A DNA stretch of 64,000 nucleotides from Arthrobacter_H sp030452125 (GTDB lineage: Bacteria > Actinomycetota > Actinomycetes > Actinomycetales > Micrococcaceae). Shown one piece after another: positions 60,296 through 64,000 of this stretch. Below the pieces are notes generated by a model. The model was not told where the DNA came from. It did no database searches and saw only the letters and a program-made list of their open reading frames with translations. The first letter of the stretch is position 1. Every line of letters begins with the position of its first letter. The translations under genes were made by a program, and so were the position numbers. The stretch is taken from assembly GCA_052379645.1 (NCBI GenBank), contig JBQSYU010000004.1; one strand, given 5' to 3'.

Positions 60296-61063
60296 TTAGA
60301 AAAGGGGCCAAGGCACCGCGGACATCTCACCGCGTGGGGATGGAAACCGGCCCTCTGAGAGCAACCGTGTGCAACGTGCCGCGAGAGATGCCAGTTCCTC
60401 GACGCTGAGCAAGTCCACCAGTTCCTGGCCCAGACCGCCCTGTAGCCCTTCGCTGACCCGACCTATGCCGTCTCGTTCATCGGCGGTGAGGGCTTCTCCC
60501 AGCCACCCCCACAGCACCGTCCGCAGTTTGTGGTCGCTGTGGAGGGTGAGCCCATGGTCCACACCGTGCCGATGGCCGTCAGCCATGGCAAGAATGTGAT
60601 CTCCTTTGCGGTCGGCGTTGTTGACGATGATGTCGAACACCGCCATGCGTCTGAGGGCAGGCGAGTCTTCGTGGACGAGCGCGATTATCCGTCCGCTCTC
60701 ATCACGCCCCTCGAGAACCTGTTTCCAGCCGGTCTCCGGAACCTGGTCCGTTGCGACCAGGTCCACAGCGTTTTGGGTTCGGTCCCGCTCCTGCCAGAGC
60801 TGCACCATTCCTTCACCCATCGGCCCATCACGCAGCCAGGTGCGTGGCACGATGTCCCAGCCGAGGGCCTGCGAGACCAGATATGCGGCCACTTCCCGAT
60901 GAGCCAAGAGGCCCTGCGGAAAATCCCAGAGCGGAGTTTCGCCAGCTATCGGCTTATAGACAACCACTACATTGCCGATGGTGCCGAGGAACGTAGCGTT
61001 GGACGCCGTCGTGATGCGACCGGTCAGAGTCAGCTCGGCTGTCGCGAGGTCCGGCGTCGCCAT
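60296..61063 (-). CDS. SCO1664-family PI-kinase-like protein
   Basis: The 255-residue protein has a small-molecule/PI3-4-kinase-like layout. The N-terminal lobe includes VVYKPIAGETPLWDF with a likely ATP Lys, then HREVAAYLVSQALG. The catalytic loop resembles NNADRKGDHIL (DxxxxxHI), followed by GVDHGLTLH, similar to the D-x-G metal site. The family is almost confined to actinobacteria, next to DUF3090 and a histidine phosphatase. Its substrate is unknown. The ATG overlaps the DUF3090 stop (ATGA). Confidence 0.87.
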   Translation of the reverse strand: MATPDLATAELTLTGRITTASNATFLGTIGNVVVVYKPIAGETPLWDFPQGLLAHREVAAYLVSQALGWDIVPRTWLRDGPMGEGMVQLWQERDRTQNAVDLVATDQVPETGWKQVLEGRDESGRIIALVHEDSPALRRMAVFDIIVNNADRKGDHILAMADGHRHGVDHGLTLHSDHKLRTVLWGWLGEALTADERDGIGRVSEGLQGGLGQELVDLLSVEELASLAARCTRLLSEGRFPSPRGEMSAVPWPLF

Positions 61064-61617
61064 CAGACCTCGGGGGAGGGACAGTTGTGCCCGTCTGCGT
61101 CCATGGGATAACCACAGAACGGGCATATCGGACGACCGGCCCCGACGATCTCGCGGGTGCGCTTGGTGAATGCACGGGCGCTGCCGACCGGAATTCGCAC
61201 CCGAAGCATTTCGGGCTCGTCAGTGCCTTCCTCGACGAGCCATTCGCCGTTGCCATCAGCATCAGCATCGGTGATGGGGTAAGCCTCCATGACGATTTGG
61301 GCCGTGGTCGGGTCCCAGCCCAGGCCCACAGCTCCGGTACGGAACTGCTCCTGGACGACCTCGAGCTGGTCATTATCGACTAGTTCAACGGGAGTGTTCG
61401 TGGGAACACTGAAGGGGTTGCCATCGATGGTGATGAGCTGGTCGAGGATTTCGTCGATCTTCTCCGCGAGCAGAGCAGACTGCTGCTTCTCGAGCGCAAT
61501 GCTGATGATCTGCGTCCCCGCACGCACCTGCAGGTAGAACGTACGCGCCCCCGGAAGGCCAAGGGTGCCAACGACGACCCGATCGGGCCAGTCGAATTCG
61601 TGAACACGTGTAGCCAT
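61063..61617 (-). CDS. DUF3090-family protein with C-terminal zinc ribbon
   Basis: The 184-residue protein has the DUF3090 core (RVHEFDWPDRVVVGTLGLPG and AGTQIISIALEKQQSALLA) and ends in a short zinc-ribbon-like CPFCGYPMDADGHNCP. The function is unknown. It sits between the kinase-like and the phosphatase genes. It has its own candidate -10 in the 24-base gap to the phosphatase gene, so it may be transcribed both with it and alone. Confidence 0.9.
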   Translation of the reverse strand: MATRVHEFDWPDRVVVGTLGLPGARTFYLQVRAGTQIISIALEKQQSALLAEKIDEILDQLITIDGNPFSVPTNTPVELVDNDQLEVVQEQFRTGAVGLGWDPTTAQIVMEAYPITDADADGNGEWLVEEGTDEPEMLRVRIPVGSARAFTKRTREIVGAGRPICPFCGYPMDADGHNCPSPEV

Positions 61618-61623
61618 GTCAGT

Positions 61624-61629
61624 ATTCTA
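61624..61629 (-). promoter_or_regulatory. -10 element of the DUF3090 gene (leaderless)
   Basis: On the minus strand, TAGAAT ends six bases before ATG 61617. Confidence 0.45.
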
Positions 61630-61641
61630 GGCGCATATGGT

Positions 61642-62334
61642 TCATGGGGCCTTCTGTCCTGCACCGCCGCCCACCGGGGCATCACCAGAAAGAGTGTTGG
61701 TAGTCAGCCACGATAGATCACCCGCGTTGGTGTTGGTCGCGTAGACGTTCGGCCGACTCGTTCCGTAGTGCACGATCGATACAGAGGCGGGGCCGACGTT
61801 AATACGCTGAAACAGGTCAAGATGCATGCCAAGCGCATCGGCAAGGATTGACTTGATGACGTCACCGTGGCTGACCGCCACCCATACGGCTTCCTGGCCG
61901 TACGCGGCTTCGAAGGCCGCATCATGGCGGCGAATTGCTGCCACTGACCGGGCCTGCATTTCTGCCATTGACTCACCGTCGGGGAAGACGACGGCGGACG
62001 GTTGGGTCTGTACCAACGGCCACAACTCCTCGGACGCGAGATCACTGAGCGCGCGGCCCTGCCATTGGCCATAATCGCACTCTGTTAGGGCTTGATCGAC
62101 CACCGTGCCCGGTGTGCCGGTCTGGCGCTCGAGGATGATTTCGGTGGTTTCCCGACAACGCTCAAGTGGGCTCGATACCACCCCGGCAATGGGGACGGGC
62201 GCGATCCGTTCTCCGGTCAGAGCGGCCTGGTCACGCCCGACCGAGTCCAAGCTGACGCCAGCGGCTCGGCCAGCTAGCAGACCAGTGGCATTAGCTGTGG
62301 TGCGGCCGTGCCGCACGAGAAGAACTGTCGCCAT
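61642..62334 (-). CDS. Histidine phosphatase, MSMEG_4193 type
   Basis: The 230-residue protein belongs to the histidine phosphatase superfamily. The catalytic RHG is in LLVRHGRTTAN, the second Arg in SSPLERCRETTE, the Glu in ECDYGQWQG and the second His in VSHGDVIKSIL. The group (Rv2135c/MSMEG_4193) is linked in actinobacteria to DUF3090 and, often, mshC. A phosphatase role in mycothiol-related or inositol phosphate chemistry is conceivable but unproven. Confidence 0.92.
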   Translation of the reverse strand: MATVLLVRHGRTTANATGLLAGRAAGVSLDSVGRDQAALTGERIAPVPIAGVVSSPLERCRETTEIILERQTGTPGTVVDQALTECDYGQWQGRALSDLASEELWPLVQTQPSAVVFPDGESMAEMQARSVAAIRRHDAAFEAAYGQEAVWVAVSHGDVIKSILADALGMHLDLFQRINVGPASVSIVHYGTSRPNVYATNTNAGDLSWLTTNTLSGDAPVGGGAGQKAP

Positions 62335-62337
62335 CCA

Positions 62338-62346
62338 CCCAGCCTA
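62338..62346 (-). promoter_or_regulatory. TANGCTGGR-type promoter of the histidine phosphatase gene (leaderless)
   Basis: On the minus strand, TAGGCTGGG; the hexamer ends six bases before ATG 62334. Confidence 0.55.
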
Positions 62347-62617
62347 GCCACCCATTAGCTGGGGGGCGTGAATCGGGCTGGGGCGTGCGTCGACAGTTCA
62401 TGCGATGTACAAGATGACCAGAGGGTGGTCCGTGACGTGACGGGGTCGACTCCCGCTCTACCATCCGACACCTATCGGCTGACCACCTACGGCGGCGGCG
62501 GGGAACCCGGAGCGTGTCATCTTCTGTCGGTCGTTGGAACTTTCCGCCGTTCTGTTGGAAGGTTGGCTGAAGGGCCAATTTTAGGTCCAACCGACATTTA
62601 TGAAGGAGCATCAAACC

Positions 62618-63058
62618 ATGACTTTTTCCGTCTATCTTTCCGGTGAGATCCACACCGACTGGCGTGATGAGATCCAGCGTGGTGCAGAGGCCCTCGGGCT
62701 CGACGTGGAATTCACCTCGCCGGTGACCGACCACCCCGCAAGCGACGCCGCAGGCGACCACCTCGGCGAGACCTCTAGCCAATTCTGGCGTGATCACCAG
62801 TCCTCCAAGGTCAACTCCATTCGTACGCGCACGCTGATTGAACAGAGTGATTTGGTGGTGGTCCGCTTCGGAGATAAGTACAAACAATGGAACGCCGCCT
62901 TCGATGCCGGCTACTGCGCAGCTCTGGGCAAGCCATACATGACGTTGCACGACGAAGACATCGTCCATCCGCTCAAGGAGGTCGACGCCGAAGCACAGGC
63001 TTGGTGCAAGACCACTGCTCAGGTGGTGCAGACACTGCAGTACGTACTCAAGGCATAA
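62618..63058 (+). CDS. YtoQ-family protein (nucleoside deoxyribosyltransferase-like)
   Basis: The 146-residue protein matches YtoQ: FSVYLSGEIHTDWRDEI, SPVTDHPASDAAGDHLGE, then IEQSDLVVVRFGDKYKQWN and AAFDAGYCAALGKPYM, which is the deoxyribosyltransferase-like fold. The biochemical role is not established. ATG 62618 has GAAGGAG upstream; the ATG at 62600 overlaps that box. The 283 bases before it contain no gene I can support. The DNA here is visibly less GC-rich than the rest of the window. It overlaps the convergent kinase-like frame by 11 bases. Confidence 0.87.
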   Translation: MTFSVYLSGEIHTDWRDEIQRGAEALGLDVEFTSPVTDHPASDAAGDHLGETSSQFWRDHQSSKVNSIRTRTLIEQSDLVVVRFGDKYKQWNAAFDAGYCAALGKPYMTLHDEDIVHPLKEVDAEAQAWCKTTAQVVQTLQYVLKA

Positions 63059-63950
63059 AACAGCGGTTGCTCCGTGCTGGAACGCGGTCGACTTTCGCCT
63101 CACCGCATTGCCGCGTTCCGGTTCCACCGTTGTCCCTGGGCCGGCATCGGCCCCTGATGCACGAACTTCGTGCTCGCCTTGAGTGCACGACGGAATGACG
63201 GGGTGATCGGAGTGCTTCGATGTCGTCGGCCAGGTCGGAGACGGGCCGACGCCCGTCAAGCTCGATGGTTGCGCCTCGCCGTAGCTGTGGTTCGACGTCC
63301 CTCGGATTCCGGCGCACTTCATCCTGCTGTGCCCTGGTGCGTCCGTACGGGTTGTTCGTCCTGTTGGCGACACGCTCGATGAGAGCCTGGACCGGAGCGT
63401 TCAGCAGCACCACGTGGTCGAACCGGTCGTAGAACCTTCCCTGGTTCTCGACGGTGCCCGAGATCAGCAAATCATCGTGCCGGGCCAGGAGGTCGCTCAT
63501 TCTCGACTCGTCCCAGACGCTTCCCGGCAACTCCCAGTTGTCGTAGTCCGTATCAACGGTGAGGTGTCCCCGAATGGCAAGCTCTTCGAGCAACGTCGAC
63601 ATCCCGGCACCGGACATGCCGGTGATGAGGATGCGGGCCCTGACGCAAGCGTAATGGACTTCCTGAAAGACGGATGTGAATCCTGCGCGCGTCGAGGGTT
63701 GGACTGGAGACCTCCAGCTTCCAGGGCTTCTTCGGGCCGGAACCCGGCTGGTTTCAGCTTCAACGTTTATTTCCGGGGGAGCGCAGTCGGATGCACCCGG
63801 TGGCCCACGGTACGAGCCGTCAGGGCACGTCACTTCGGACGACAGGAATCGGTGTCGAGGAGGCGGACGTTTGAATAGCACTTTTGATGCTGCGGCCTCA
63901 GTGCTGGTACCGACTATGCCACCGTGGACTACCGCTCTAAAAGGGTACAT
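63048..63950 (-). CDS. P-loop kinase-like protein, probably a decaying gene
   Basis: A recognisable small-kinase domain spans about 63210-63644: ARILITGMSGAGMSTLLEEL, VDTDYDNWELP, SGTVENQGRFYDRFDHVVLL and NRTNNPYGRT. The Walker A Lys is Met (GAGMST). No start codon lies near the domain; the first in-frame ATG is at 63950, adding about 100 residues of low-complexity sequence with no family match. At the other end the frame runs about 55 residues past the normal domain end into the YtoQ stop. Start loss, stop loss and the missing Lys together suggest a pseudogene. Confidence 0.5.
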   Translation of the reverse strand: MYPFRAVVHGGIVGTSTEAAASKVLFKRPPPRHRFLSSEVTCPDGSYRGPPGASDCAPPEINVEAETSRVPARRSPGSWRSPVQPSTRAGFTSVFQEVHYACVRARILITGMSGAGMSTLLEELAIRGHLTVDTDYDNWELPGSVWDESRMSDLLARHDDLLISGTVENQGRFYDRFDHVVLLNAPVQALIERVANRTNNPYGRTRAQQDEVRRNPRDVEPQLRRGATIELDGRRPVSDLADDIEALRSPRHSVVHSRRARSSCIRGRCRPRDNGGTGTRQCGEAKVDRVPARSNRCFMP

Positions 63951-64000
63951 ATGGCGAGCTACGACGGCTGCCCTGGAGCCTTGTTGTAGCGTAGTCGATG

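Noticed and set aside
62368..62646. A 92-codon plus-strand frame upstream of ytoQ
   Set aside because: No ribosome binding site, no GC-biased third positions, no family similarity, and it overlaps the ytoQ start.

Overview
This is chromosomal DNA from a high-GC actinobacterium, most likely a Micrococcales/Micrococcaceae-type organism (Arthrobacter relatives). The evidence is the strong G/C bias at third codon positions, frequent GTG and TTG starts, and many families that are largely actinobacterial: GuaB3, DUF501, DUF3817, DUF3090, SCO1664-type, a SepX/GlpR-type divisome protein and a Ser-tailed FmdB protein. Most of the window is ordinary core genome. I see no prophage, IS element, CRISPR array or rRNA operon. 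One tRNA gene is present.

Layout. 1-6.7 kb: end of a YihY/BrkB gene, the sdhCDAB operon (minus strand), then manC and an M20 amidohydrolase on the plus strand. 6.9-17.1 kb: a nucleoside uptake and salvage block with a BMP-type binding lipoprotein, ABC ATPase, two permeases, cytidine deaminase and thymidine phosphorylase, followed by DedA, adenosine deaminase and MazG. 17.1-24.3 kb: enolase, FtsB/DivIC, DUF501, Ppx/GppA, a mycosin-like S8 protease, NDH-2 and a tRNA-Leu(UAA). 24.3-34.1 kb: a divergent YbdK-like protein, GuaB3, GlpD, an orphan PTS EIIA, a three-gene serine hydrolase/membrane/HTH operon under a double operator, then SURF1, DUF3817 and GuaA. 34.3-45.7 kb: a very large helicase-like protein with degraded ATPase motifs, a SAF-domain protein, FmdB, FthC, a RimJ-type acetyltransferase, a GlpR/SepX-like protein, an APH-family kinase, a TPR protein and an Lrp regulator. 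45.8-53.7 kb: an MFS exporter between two Lrp/AsnC regulators, NUDIX, an OpuC-type osmolyte ABC transporter, an alanine aminotransferase and PPK2. 53.7-62.4 kb: XseB/XseA, an unknown membrane protein, IspH, RmuC, YchF and a conserved module of PI-kinase-like protein, DUF3090 and histidine phosphatase. 62.4-64 kb: YtoQ and a decaying P-loop kinase in visibly lower-GC DNA.

Regulation. Many plus- and minus-strand genes have a TANNNT hexamer ending only 6-8 bases before the start codon, which implies leaderless mRNAs. A large subset shares the longer string TANGCTGGR. Several purine-related genes (add, guaA, the nucleoside ABC operon) are in this subset. The clearest individual regulatory site is a pair of 17-bp inverted repeats at 31093-31137 that covers the predicted -35 and -10 of the serine hydrolase operon.

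Nothing in the window is an obvious new defence or biosynthetic system. The best candidates for undescribed biology are the autoregulation-like serine hydrolase operon, the apparently catalytically dead helicase/nuclease-like giant protein, the kinase/DUF3090/phosphatase module and the TANGCTGGR promoter class. Assignments rest on reading the translated sequences; no database search was run.
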